From the NCBI GenBank assembly GCA_008704415.1, contig VXIS01000619.1:1-11155 (forward strand): DNA of 11,155 nucleotides. Direction: 5' to 3'. Position 1 is the first letter of the stretch; each line of letters begins with the position of its first letter. The notes under the pieces were generated by a model. That model was not told the DNA's origin. It did no database searches and saw only the letters and a list, made by a program, of their open reading frames with translations. This DNA comes from Sphaerosporella brunnea (lineage: Eukaryota > Ascomycota > Pezizomycetes > Pezizales > Pyronemataceae). Position numbers and translations under genes: made by a program. This document shows, in pieces, positions 1 to 7,667 of the stretch.

Positions 1-156
1 AACGCTCAAGAGGCGTGGGGATCACGAAAGCGTAAGAAGCTGTGAAGATGAAGAAGTGTATTAAGGATGATGAGCAAACTCTCTGTCTCCGAGCAACTTT
101 ATCTAACACCCCTGTCCACATGTAAACCCTAACCTGCTTAGTCGCCGGTTGTGACA
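1..156 (-). repeat. Start of 3' LTR of the gypsy element (truncated by window)
   Basis: On the minus strand the sequence directly after a G-rich polypurine tract begins TGTCACAACC. This gives the TG start expected of an LTR and is adjacent to the plus-strand primer, as in Ty3/gypsy elements. Only the first 156 bp fall in the window. I looked for a matching copy to the right of gag and did not find one, so the LTR identity rests on position and start motif alone. Confidence 0.6.
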
Positions 157-168
157 TCTCCCCCCGTT
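157..168 (-). promoter_or_regulatory. Polypurine tract (plus-strand primer) of the gypsy element
   Basis: The minus strand reads AACGGGGGGAGA and is followed at once by TGTCAC. A purine run ending at the LTR start is the site where RNase H leaves the primer for plus-strand DNA synthesis. It follows the last pol stop codon (171-169) by one base. Confidence 0.7.
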
Positions 169-335
169 CTAACAAAGAGCTCTCCCGAGCGTCGCAAAAC
201 TATCGTCTAGTAAATCCACAGCAACTACCTGTCCTTCAATCCGCCTGCAAATCTCAATGTAAACGCAAACCATCAATACATGCAATCGTGTATGAGATAG
301 TAAACCACAAGAATCAGAAACTTTTCAGACGCGAT
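169..335 (-). pseudogene. C-terminal tail of gypsy pol (fragment)
   Basis: A minus-strand frame is open from about 335 down to a TAG at 171-169, just before the polypurine tract. Its last residues include VVAVDLLDDSFATLGRAL, acidic and hydrophobic and plausibly coding. The position, ending right at the polypurine tract, is where the gypsy polyprotein normally stops. I infer that this is the original end of pol, now separated from the chromodomain region by the displaced RNase H fragment. It has no catalytic motif and no start of its own. Confidence 0.4.
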
Positions 336-343
336 ATCCTCCG

Positions 344-836
344 CTAACCCGCGGTCCCTGTCCTGCCATCATGCCTATCATGCTTTCCTTCTGCGCCACC
401 CGCCGTACCGGAAGAGGATCCTCGCTCCGCCGGGGTCGTGTACCGCGCTCTCGACAACGGGTCCACCATCTGCATCAGCTTTCCCGGCCGGTATACGACG
501 TCCATGTTGTCCAAATATGGCTGCAGCAGCATGCGGTATTTGTCGAGGCGCTTCGACATCTTCATGTTTCGGCGCCGCCTGGAGTACATCGCGCGTCGAC
601 TCGTGATCGGTGAACACCGTGAAGGAGTTACCTTCCAAGTACAGGGAGAGTTTGTTCACTGCCCAGTATAGGCAAGCCACTTCCCGTTCCGTGGATTCGT
701 ATGACGGTTCCCCCCCTGTCGTCTGGCGGGCGATATAGAGGATTGGGCGCTCCAGCGTTTCCCCCGGCCGAGGCTTGCGGGACTCGAATGGTTCGTCTAC
801 GCCTCGTCGGGCCGTCGGTGTCGTCACGTGAACCTG
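344..836 (-). pseudogene. Displaced C-terminal part of gypsy RNase H plus linker
   Basis: The minus strand encodes RPILYIARQTTGG, then STEREVACLYWAV, then FTVFTDHES in one frame (about 836-570). After a one-base shift it continues as DKYRMLLQPYLDNMDVVYRPG and VDPLSR (about 566-344). These are the later RNase H motifs of Ty3/gypsy elements: Glu (codon 683-681), Asp of TDH (608-606) and Asp of VDPLSR (463-461). The first Asp, in YTDAS, is not here but about 1.7 kb away at 2542-2540. The frame change lies at an A-run (plus 567-569), consistent with a one-base insertion. The stretch sits downstream of the integrase, where RNase H does not belong. It is either a relocated piece of this element or a fragment of a related copy. 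Confidence 0.8.
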
Positions 837-871
837 GGGTTTCTCTTTATAGACGTTAAGCGCAGTGGCGA

Positions 872-1397
872 TCAACGGCGTCTTCCGGAATCCAGCGGGG
901 GTTCCGGTTGTCTCCCAATGATACCTTGTAGCGTGTACCATAAGCGTGTAGTGCGGTGGTCGAGGATTTCGTAGGGTGCCTGGATAGCTTCGAGAAAAGA
1001 ATTGCGTTCCTCGAAGTCGTGTAGGAGCTCCGCTGGTGGATTCAGGTTCCATGTATCTGAAGCTGGATCGTCGCCACGTCGTAACCGGTACTCCATCTGA
1101 CCAGGTCGACGACTGGACATCCGGGAGTCGACTATCCGCAGTATTGAAGCGGTCGCGGCGTAGCGGTCGAATGGGTCCTTTGCCGGATCCTGAGCCTTTT
1201 CGACATGCTGTACACTGACGATGGGGTGGATGTTGAGATTCGAGGGAATATCCAATTCCACGCTTCTCCCACCGGAATGGACGCCAATTACGCGGAAAGG
1301 TGGCAGTTTCTGTTGGCTTAGCTTATTCCGTTTGACAGTCGAAACCGGGTGTAAGTCTAGCCGGATGGAGACGAAGTCTCTGACGGCGATGTTCGGG
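872..1397 (-). pseudogene. Gypsy integrase C-terminal region with chromodomain-like tail
   Basis: The minus-strand frame runs from about 1393 to a TGA at 874-872. It opens with a basic stretch (VKRNKLSQQKLPPFRVIGV), typical of the integrase C-terminal DNA-binding region, and then IHPIVSVQHVEKA, the usual lead-in to a chromodomain. MEYRLRRGDDPASDTWNL follows and resembles the chromodomain pattern YLVRWKGY...DTWEP. The DTW is kept, but the middle Trp of the aromatic cage is replaced, so histone-mark binding is doubtful. The frame is the same as that of the main integrase segment, but the stretch between them (1470-1394) is out of frame, so two opposite indels have occurred. Confidence 0.75.
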
Positions 1398-1469
1398 AGC
1401 TCGGAATGGCGTCAGATCGTAATAGGCTTTCTGAGCCGAAAGAGCCTTTATGATTGCCTGTTGGGCGTC
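1394..1469 (-). pseudogene. Out-of-frame bridge within the gypsy integrase C-terminal region
   Basis: Between the end of the main integrase frame (TAA at 1450-1448) and the start of the next segment, the coding signal continues in a third frame, with residues DAQQAIIKALSAQKAYYD. This helix-rich motif is typical just after the gypsy integrase core. The frame is entered near 1470-1480 and left near 1394-1397. The frames before and after it are the same, so the two indels compensate each other and only about 25 codons are misread. Confidence 0.65.
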
Positions 1470-2752
1470 TTAGGAGCCTTGCGGACACACCATCCAGGAA
1501 CTTCCTCGGCGTGCTCATTGCGATCGTCGTCTTCCTCTGTGGGTGGAGCAGGGTGCAGGAGCCGTTCCATCGGTTCCATGGGGTTTGCGTAGAGGAGCTC
1601 ATTCGGGCTGAATCCGGTCCCAGGGTGCTTCGCCGTATTGTATGCGAGCTGAATCAGTCCCAGGTACCGATGCCAGTTGTTCTGGCGTTGATTGACGTAG
1701 GCTCGGAGCGCGATTTCCAACGTTTGGTTTGCCCGCTCCGCTGCTCCATCTGCCTGGGCGTGATACGCCGCTGTCTTCCGATGATCGAAACCTAGCCGCG
1801 CGGCCAGCGACCTCCAAAAAGACCTGATAAGTCGGGGGTCCCGGTCGGTGATGAATTTCAGAGGTAAAAATCCCCGGGACACGACATGTTCGAAAAACGT
1901 GTCAGCGAGGGATGCCGCGGTGAAATCGGACGTTGTTGGAGCGAATATCACAGCCTTGGTATATCGGTCCACCACAGTCAGTACCGCGTCGTAACCTCCG
2001 CTTTTCGGTAGTCCAACAATGAGGTCCATGTTGACAGACTCAAATGCCTTCGGTATCCGTCCGTACGGTGGGTCAATTGAAAGTAGCGATCCAAACGGCC
2101 GGCGCCTTGAGGTCTTATTCATTCCACATTCCCGGCAATGTCTGACGTAGTCTGCAACGATAGTCGATAGGCCGGGTCGGTAATAGGTAGCAGTCACTCG
2201 ATCGTACGTCTTGTCCACGCCGAAATGACCCAGTGCATCATGTGCTAATGCTAAGCATTCGGCAATCATGTCCTTGGGCAAACACACCCTATCCCCGTAA
2301 GAGGTTCTGTAGTGGAGTGTCCCATCACTCAGAAGCGTATATCCGACTGTCGATGGGCTTGCTTTTTTATTCTGAAGTTGGTGGTACACCGAACGGAATG
2401 CAGGATCGCCGCCATAGCTCGCTTCCCAGTCTCGTACGGCTGTGGAATGGAAATTATGCATCGAGTCGACTGAGTCCGTTTCGTAATCCTCTTCAGTCCA
2501 TCGCTGCGTAAGGACTGCGCCGAAGGCCTCCGCGGAAGCGTCGGTATACAATACGAAAGGTCTTCCATCAAACTTCGGGTGTGCCAGGATGGGTGCCGAG
2601 CATAACCTCTTCTTCAGTTCCTCGAACGCCGCTTGTGCGCCGTCTGACCACACAATTGGTCTCTTGGAATTGTAATCTACGCCGGACTGCGTGGAGCGTT
2701 TCAAAAGCTCGAGGGGGACGTGCGATCTTGGCGTAGTTCCGAATGAAGCCAC
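1448..2752 (-). pseudogene. Gypsy pol: RNase H N-terminal part and integrase
   Basis: The frame has 434 codons, but homology really begins at about 2717, where it takes over from the RT frame. Residues 33-70 lead to YTDAS with the first RNase H catalytic Asp (D71). At Q83 (codon ending 2504) the rest of RNase H is missing and the sequence jumps to an acidic linker (TEEDYETDSVDS). Integrase follows: a zinc-binding HHCC motif (H171, H176, C206, C209), then the catalytic triad D243, D303 and E339 with exactly 35 residues between the last two, as in the DDE family. After residue 400 comes an acidic linker and an early stop caused by a frameshift near 1470. The integrase core looks chemically intact. 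There is no independent start, so this would only be made as part of gag-pol. Confidence 0.92.
2713..2717 (-). other. Frameshift lesion in gypsy pol at a homopolymer run
   Basis: The RT frame gives RNYAKIARPP and then nonsense. The next frame gives PLELLKRST, the expected RT-RNase H connection. The change of frame coincides with five G on the plus strand; a run of four would keep the frame. This is most simply a one-base insertion in this copy, or a sequencing error at a homopolymer. Confidence 0.7.
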
Positions 2753-4786
2753 GGTAGTATCCGAACATCCCGAGAAGCCGGTAGAGCTCTCCCAGAGTCT
2801 GTGGTGCCGCCAGATCCGTGATTGCCTTCACCTTGTCTTCGAGCGTAAACATGCCGTACCGACCGAGGCCGAGACCCAGCAGTCGTAACTCAGAGAACGC
2901 GAAACGACATTTCTCCTTGCTGAACATCAATCCTGCGTCTCTGCACGAAGCGAAAAGACGTCGAAGGTGAGCGATGTGTTGTTCCCAAGTGTCCGAAAAG
3001 ACCAGAACATCGTCGATGTAGCAAAGGGCCGCTTCCCAACGTAAAGATCCTAGAATCGTATCCATCATCCTTTGGAATTGTGCAGGAGCGTTGCGCAGAC
3101 CAAACGGCATGCGCTTGAATTGGAACAGGCCTCGGTGGGTGATGAAAGCCGTCTTGTATCGATCCTGCTCTGCAATTTCCACCTGATGGTACCCTTTGAC
3201 CGCGTCTAACGCGCTGAAAAATCTCTTCCCTGCGAGCGAGGAGAATATGTAGTCGGAGCGTAGCATTGGGTAACAGTCCTTGATCGTGACTTTGTTCAGC
3301 TCCCGGAAATCGACGCAGAAACGCCACTTGTTGTTCTGCCACACCAGGACCACCGCCGAGGCGGTCGGTGAGTTGGACCGCTCGATGACGTCCCAATCCT
3401 CCATCTGTGACAGTGCTTGGTCGACCACCGCGCGTTTGGCCGGCCCAATTGGACGGAGTCTAGCCGCCGGGGGAAGCTCGCCATCCACGGTCTTGATGGT
3501 GGCAGCCACAGCCTTAACTTGTCCGATCGTCCGTCCGTCACTGAAAACGTCATTGAACTCCGACAGGAGATGCAGGAGTTCCGAAGCCTGCGCTGGGTTG
3601 AGGTCCTCCGACATCGTCCATGATACCGTTTGGCCATCGTCCACTGGCAAGCTCGGAAACGCTACGTCAGCGTCTTCCAAGTGGTTCTCCGGGAATTGAG
3701 CACCAGCCACACGTTTCTCCACGGTGGAGGCGATCAATCGGATGGTGGTCTCTGGTAGGGATCGTTTACGTGGGACCTCTCGTCCCAGTGCATCGAAGCG
3801 TAAATCGTCTTCATACGCATATTGATCCGTATGTGCGGTGGCGCCGGTGATGTGGAAAATTGTCAACTCGTGGATTTCCTTCTCCAGAAGTTCCTCCATG
3901 GCGACGGTCGCTGGGGCTTTCAACCCGATCGAGGGTAGGCCGGGTTGCCGAGGATGGATCAGATCGTCCCATCTAACAATATGCGAGGTAGCCGAACCGA
4001 CCGCACCGAATAAAACTGCCTCAGCCTCGCCCAGAATCTGACGTTTCTCGATACGCATAGGGTGCTCTGAGTGGTTGGAGAACATAATGAAGCGCGTCTC
4101 GCTGTCGATTATCGCTTGCGGCATCTGCGGCGCTGTCGGGATCGACAATTCCGCCGTCAGGTAAGGAGTGAAGATATAGTCCGTTCCCTCCATACACGCT
4201 GTATGCACTGGGATTGGGACCGTCGAGCGTCCTGGAACCACCAAGCGTTTCTCAGAGAAGACCTTCACCGACTGAAACTTAGGCGCTGCCGTCGAAAAAA
4301 GGGGAAACGACAGGCCGCCGATGTTGCCTTGCATCCTGCTCATCATGATGTCGATCCCGTAGTCGCGGATCGCATCCAGACCGATCTGGAGACCTGGGGC
4401 GAAAGATTCCAAGACGTGTAGTTCGACGTCGAATTCCGCAAGAATTCGCTCGCTCGTTGTGTCGTCATGGCATTTAAGCCAGACCGGAATTACTGTGAAA
4501 CCGAGCGTTGTAGTCTCGCCTACGCCCGAAATCTTCTTTTGCGTAGGGAAAATCGAACTGTCTGGATAGTACTTGTGCAGGAGGTCCTTGTCGATGAGGC
4601 CGACGTTGGAACACACATCCGTGAGCCCTGGGACTTCGTTCAACGCGGATGATGCCGAGCCTAGGTGAAACTTTGCCGCCAGTGGTGAGCATCGTAGATA
4701 GCTTTTACCATTTCCAGCCAGTTGGTGCGGGCGCTCCAATCGCCGTACCTGGATCTGATCAGCGTCCTGCTTGGAATTGGGGGAAG

Positions 4787-5315
4787 GTCGACTTCCCCTG
4801 GTGTACCCCTGGGCCAGTCCACTCGGGGGGTTACCCCAGCTGCTGCCAGCCACAGGGGAAGTGGATTCGTCCTCGTCCGTACCGCCTCGACCTCTAACCT
4901 TGTGCCCACTCTGTTTTCCCTCGCCTCCGATCCACCAGGTGTCTCGCGAAAATTCGTCTTCTGTCCTTCGGAGTCCTTCCAGATCAATCGGACTTTGCAG
5001 AATTTTGTTGGTCGTTTTCATTCGGGACTTCTTCACATTTGGTCCGAACTTCTCAGGATCCCGGCGAGGGTTGATCGTGTGGGATGCATCGTGTGAATTT
5101 AGCCGCGCAGGGACAGTCTGTGTTATATCAGCTTTGATACGGGACGTGGCATTGGGTTGACTTCCCCGTGTCAACCCCCGGGCCAGACTACTCGCCGGGT
5201 CACGGCAGCTGCTGCCAGCCACGGGGGTGGGATGGGTCTCCTCCTCTTCCTCTTTCATCCGGGACTTCTTGCCGTCAGGTCCGTAGTTATCCGGGATCTG
5301 ACGAGGGGTTTCATG
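4787..5315 (-). repeat. Diverged duplicated module in the pol N-terminal linker
   Basis: Two related protein modules lie in tandem. Both contain GP(D/N)xKKSRMK, then PVAGSS, then LAxGxTRGSxP. At DNA level the first halves match around plus 5258-5315 and 5018-5075, and the second halves around 5157-5225 and 4787-4855. The copy nearer the protease carries an extra stretch of about 45 residues between the two halves, so the spacing differs (about 239 and 369 bp). No known fold is recognised. Confidence 0.65.
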
Positions 5316-5317
5316 TT

Positions 5318-5360
5318 GGGGATCGGTAGCCCGATCTACTGATCCCCGAGGCCATTTCCC
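5318..5360 (-). promoter_or_regulatory. Programmed -1 ribosomal frameshift signal between gag and pol
   Basis: Read on the minus strand in the gag frame, the heptamer G GGA AAT (5360-5354) fits the X XXY YYZ slippery pattern. Six bases later (GGCCTC) a stem-loop starts: arms GGGGATCAGTAG (5347-5336) and CTACCGATCCCC (5329-5318) pair over 12 positions with one A-C mismatch, around a six-base loop. The gag stop TAG (5338-5336) lies at the tip of the first arm. Slipping back one base leads into the pol frame (G-K-W-P-R), which is open only from 5381. Slippery site, spacer length and stem are what -1 signals of retroviruses and many fungal gypsy elements show. Function is inferred. Confidence 0.8.
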
Positions 5361-6742
5361 GCCTCCGATTCGTCCCAATCGTCATCCTCATGGTAAAAGA
5401 CAGTCATATGGGAGGCATTCGCGTGTTGAAAATTGTACGAAGTAAGGTTACCGGACTCACTGCGATAGAGCTGGACTTCCAGCTTGTCTCCCGGATCCTC
5501 AACGTCTCCGATGTGCGTCCGTGGCTTGGTGTTGTAGTTACACTCAAAACTGAAATGCATCTGGTTCGGCTTTCCATTCTTCTCGCATACGCTGCATGCG
5601 TGTTTGATAAAAACAGGCTTCCCCTGGTAATTCAGGTACAATCGCACCATTCTTCCGTTCTCCGGGTTGAGCCGGTTCTGAATGGTAGATTTTCGGTCCT
5701 GGCCGGTACGGTCGATCGCTTTGCCTTTGTCCTTCGAGGGGCGTGAAGCACTCGGACCGGTCTCAGGGTTTCCGAACTGATTCCCGAGGAACCGTCCCGT
5801 CGCTTTCGGCTCGTATCGCATAGGGGCAGCAGCCGGAACGAAACTTTCGGGGGAAAAGATCCTTCCAGGGGACCGCGTGACAGCGGGCGAAGTGCGGTTG
5901 TAATCCATCAGTTCGCTGATAAAGCCGTCTATGCTGGACTTCTCCTTGCAAAACCGTACGACCTCGGTGTCCATTACTGCCTTCATTTTCAGGATGATAT
6001 TTGCCTCCTCGGATCCCTCGTAAGCGCGTTTCAGTAGTCTATACTTGCGGATGCCGAAGGCTGCCCAGCTGTCCCCGTGGGGTTTGCGATATGAGTCGGC
6101 CTCGAATTGCATTACACCGAGATCCGGCTTAAACCGTGCTCGAAGCAGCGTCTTGAAGCAGTCCCAACAGCCTTCACCGGTCGTCACAAAGAGGTGCACC
6201 TCGGAAGGCTTGGTGAGGTACCAATCCCTGATCGGATCTCCGACGGCGAAACAGTGGTGAAGGATATGTGGGCACACCGCCAGTTCTCCAAACGAGGTGA
6301 CGATGTGATCAATCTGTGAAATCCACTCTTCCAAATCATCGTCGAACAGGATACTCGGAAGATCACTGGGATTAAACCTGGGTTTCGCCGGGCCGCTACC
6401 AGCCGTCATAGCCACTGGTGCCACGTAGATGCTGGTGGGGCTCAGCGGAGTTGTGGGGCCCGTCCACCCACCAGACCGTATCTGGTTGCGTTCCTCATCG
6501 ATAGCAGCCCTCTTGACATCCATATTGTGGAGTTCCGCACGTAGGGCTCTATCCCGAACCTCTAGATCATCCGCTCTGTTCTCTCGTTGCAGCTCCAGTC
6601 GAATAAGCTGTTTGATCTGTGCTAGAAGTGTGGCGTTTGAGTCGTTGGAAGGCGTGTTTCCAGTGTCCGACGAGCCTGCTCTGCCAGACGTGCGGCCCGA
6701 TCCGGATGGAGCGGCTGAGCTGGAAGATCCCGCAGCAGGCAT
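5336..6742 (-). CDS. Gypsy Gag (capsid/nucleocapsid) protein, intact frame
   Basis: An uninterrupted frame of 468 codons runs from ATG at 6742-6740 to TAG at 5338-5336. Gag forms the virus-like particle in the cytoplasm and packages element RNA. Residues 1-37 are Ser/Gly/Ala-rich. Residues 38-88 are charged and heptad-like, probably a coiled coil. About 120-285 is the capsid-like helical region, with FDDDLEEWISQID, WYLTKP and LLRARF as expected of Ty3-type Gag. A basic linker follows, then a zinc-knuckle-like CSVCEKNGKPNQMHFSFEC (C383, C386, H396, C401). This is CX2CX9HX4C, with five residues more than the usual CX2CX4HX4C. The tail is acidic (EDDDWDESE) and contains the frameshift site. The same frame is open for 55 codons upstream of the ATG without another ATG, so the true start may be upstream and non-AUG, or an older ATG was lost. 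Confidence 0.9.
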   Translation of the reverse strand: MPAAGSSSSAAPSGSGRTSGRAGSSDTGNTPSNDSNATLLAQIKQLIRLELQRENRADDLEVRDRALRAELHNMDVKRAAIDEERNQIRSGGWTGPTTPLSPTSIYVAPVAMTAGSGPAKPRFNPSDLPSILFDDDLEEWISQIDHIVTSFGELAVCPHILHHCFAVGDPIRDWYLTKPSEVHLFVTTGEGCWDCFKTLLRARFKPDLGVMQFEADSYRKPHGDSWAAFGIRKYRLLKRAYEGSEEANIILKMKAVMDTEVVRFCKEKSSIDGFISELMDYNRTSPAVTRSPGRIFSPESFVPAAAPMRYEPKATGRFLGNQFGNPETGPSASRPSKDKGKAIDRTGQDRKSTIQNRLNPENGRMVRLYLNYQGKPVFIKHACSVCEKNGKPNQMHFSFECNYNTKPRTHIGDVEDPGDKLEVQLYRSESGNLTSYNFQHANASHMTVFYHEDDDWDESEAGNGLGDQ

Positions 6743-6910
6743 TGTAGAGTCTTCGTTATCTGATGAAGGGGGCGAGGAAGGCGGCGAAGATAGGGGGCTC
6801 GATTGAGGTTCTCGAGAGCGTTCGGTGTTCCACTGGTCGAGTAGGAGCTGTTCCTGCTCCCGGCGAGCAGCTTCGAGAAGCCGAGATTTGCTTCTGGTGT
6901 AAAACCACTA
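6743..6910 (-). other. Gypsy leader with gag-frame extension; weak primer-site candidate
   Basis: On the minus strand the gag frame is open from 6907, directly after TAG (6910-6908), down to the gag ATG. It would encode a basic, heptad-like stretch (RSKSRLLEAARREQEQLLLDQW) and then a Ser/Pro-rich stretch. The first bases of the open part, TGGTTTTACACC (6907-6896), begin with TGG as a tRNA primer-binding site would, but I cannot match them to a known tRNA 3' end. The boundary between 5' LTR and leader is therefore unproven. Confidence 0.35.
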
Positions 6911-7515
6911 GGTTCACTAAACCGCGTACAAGGAAGATAGGCCAAACAGTAATCCTTTTCTAAGGAAAAGACACTTGTTGGGCGAAGAGCTGTCAGATAC
7001 GGGATCGGTAAAGATTCGCTAATGGTACGAGTATATTCGTACCGAAGGGAAAATAGAATAAAGATTTCGAAACGAATATAGATTGTGTAAACGACAATAT
7101 TGTTAAGGCTGAACCTCACAATATCCTAACGATGATGTCTGCTAACTCTGGTGGTCTCTCAACTCGAGGAAAATCTCGTGGGTTATATCCTGACGGATTC
7201 GCCTTTTGAGCCTCAAAGTTGATTTCCAATCCTCGGACGAACAATTGCCCCGATTGCCACGTAAGGGTACCGAGCTTCTTTGACTAGCCAGGGATTATAG
7301 ATAACCCCCACTCCAACTTGGACACTCTTCTGCAGCTATGGCGTGATTGAACGCGTAAGCTTTGATGCCTAGAATGCCCTATTGAAGTGCCGCAGTAGCT
7401 ATGACGTGATGACCAATTACCGAAGTGACTTTGGTACTTATCAAGTCTTGTCACAGGTGCTCCCCTCATATACCCACCGGGTACGTTCCGGTATAACGGT
7501 CGGGCGCAACGTGAT
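6911..7515. other. Gene-free stretch right of the gypsy element, possible diverged 5' LTR
   Basis: No coding signal is supported here. On the minus strand, 7100-6950 is AT-rich, and a TGTGACAAG at 7455-7447 follows a purine-rich GAGGGGAGCACC. An LTR of about 545 bp could span 7455-6911, but it does not match the left LTR start (TGTCACAACC) and lacks a clear CA end. Small hairpins occur: GGTACGA/TCGTACC (7024-7043) and CTTTTC/GAAAAG near 6957-6970. AGCTATGGCGTGAT (7334-7347) recurs with one change at 7397-7410. Confidence 0.3.
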
Positions 7516-7571
7516 GTGAGTTATTTTGTACCCTGGAAAAAACTATTTTTCTATGGGAACCGGCAACTAAC
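7516..7571. repeat. 56-bp direct repeat, copy 1
   Basis: This segment is identical at all 56 positions to 7668-7723, with a start-to-start distance of 152 bp. It contains an internal palindrome: CCC (7531-7533) and GAAAAA (7536-7541) pair with TTTTTC (7546-7551) and GGG (7555-7557). Its first nine bases, GTGAGTTAT, also recur inverted as ATAACTCAC at 7585-7593, bounding a 78-bp unit. Weak similarity extends on both sides (GCGCA.CG before, GCCAT.A after). Function is unknown; it could be a small non-autonomous element. Confidence 0.9.
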
Positions 7572-7593
7572 CACTTTTTGCCATATAACTCAC

Positions 7594-7650
7594 GGTGAAT
7601 AACCTGTGACAACTGCAAGGTGTTAGACCAACGCAGTTGTCATTATTCAT
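7594..7650. repeat. Bulged hairpin between the 56-bp repeats
   Basis: TGAATAA and then TGACAACTGC (ending 7618) pair with GCAGTTGTCA (7633-7642) and TTATTCA. The result is 17 bp of perfect pairing interrupted by a four-base bulge (CCTG) on one side, with a 14-base loop. Such a long perfect stem is unlikely by chance and may be the core of a miniature inverted-repeat element or a remnant of one. Confidence 0.75.
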
Positions 7651-7667
7651 TTGTATGCGCACGAATG

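Larger units (their letters stand above)
2568..5381 (-). pseudogene. Gypsy pol: linker, aspartic protease-like domain and reverse transcriptase
   Basis: The frame is open from 5381 to a TGA at 2570-2568. Numbering here counts from the TTG at 5378. It lies in the -1 frame relative to gag, overlaps gag's end, and is entered through the frameshift signal at 5360-5318. Residues 1-225 are a low-complexity charged linker with a duplicated module. A protease-like fold follows, with SNVGLIDKDLL; its active-site motif reads D254-V-C-S where D-T/S-G is expected. RT spans about residues 600-850, with WRFCVDFRELN, ALDAVKGYHQV (D725), FKRMPFGLRNAPAQFQ and YIDD (D789, D790), so the three catalytic Asp are present. 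A usual LGH motif reads LGLGLG. Homology leaves this frame at plus 2713-2717, a run of five G where one extra base shifts the frame; the rest to 2568 is out-of-frame reading. Confidence 0.93.
1..6910 (-). mobile_element. Ty3/gypsy LTR retrotransposon, degenerate, 3' LTR cut by window edge
   Basis: On the minus strand the domain order is gag, protease, reverse transcriptase, RNase H (partial), integrase with HHCC and DDE motifs, and a chromodomain-like tail, followed by a polypurine tract and an LTR start. RT before integrase is the Ty3/gypsy order, and the chromodomain-like tail fits the chromovirus branch, which is common in fungi. Gag is open throughout. Pol is broken by at least four frameshifts, and the C-terminal part of RNase H has moved downstream of the integrase, so this copy cannot make a complete polyprotein. 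The 5' boundary is uncertain. I put it near 6910, where the gag frame first meets a stop, because no LTR matching the left one is visible on the right. Confidence 0.9.

Noticed and set aside
4649..5160. Plus-strand open frames of 124 and 129 codons in the gypsy pol linker
   Set aside because: They are antisense to a clear pol frame, follow its compositional bias, and show no recognisable motif.
6429..6806. Plus-strand open frame of 125 codons opposite the start of gag
   Set aside because: It is the mirror of the Ser-rich and coiled-coil coding of gag, and no motif or independent support is seen.
6622..7119. Minus-strand open frame of 165 codons crossing the gag start
   Set aside because: It overlaps gag in another frame, and the coding features in this stretch (heptads, Ser/Pro) belong to the gag frame.
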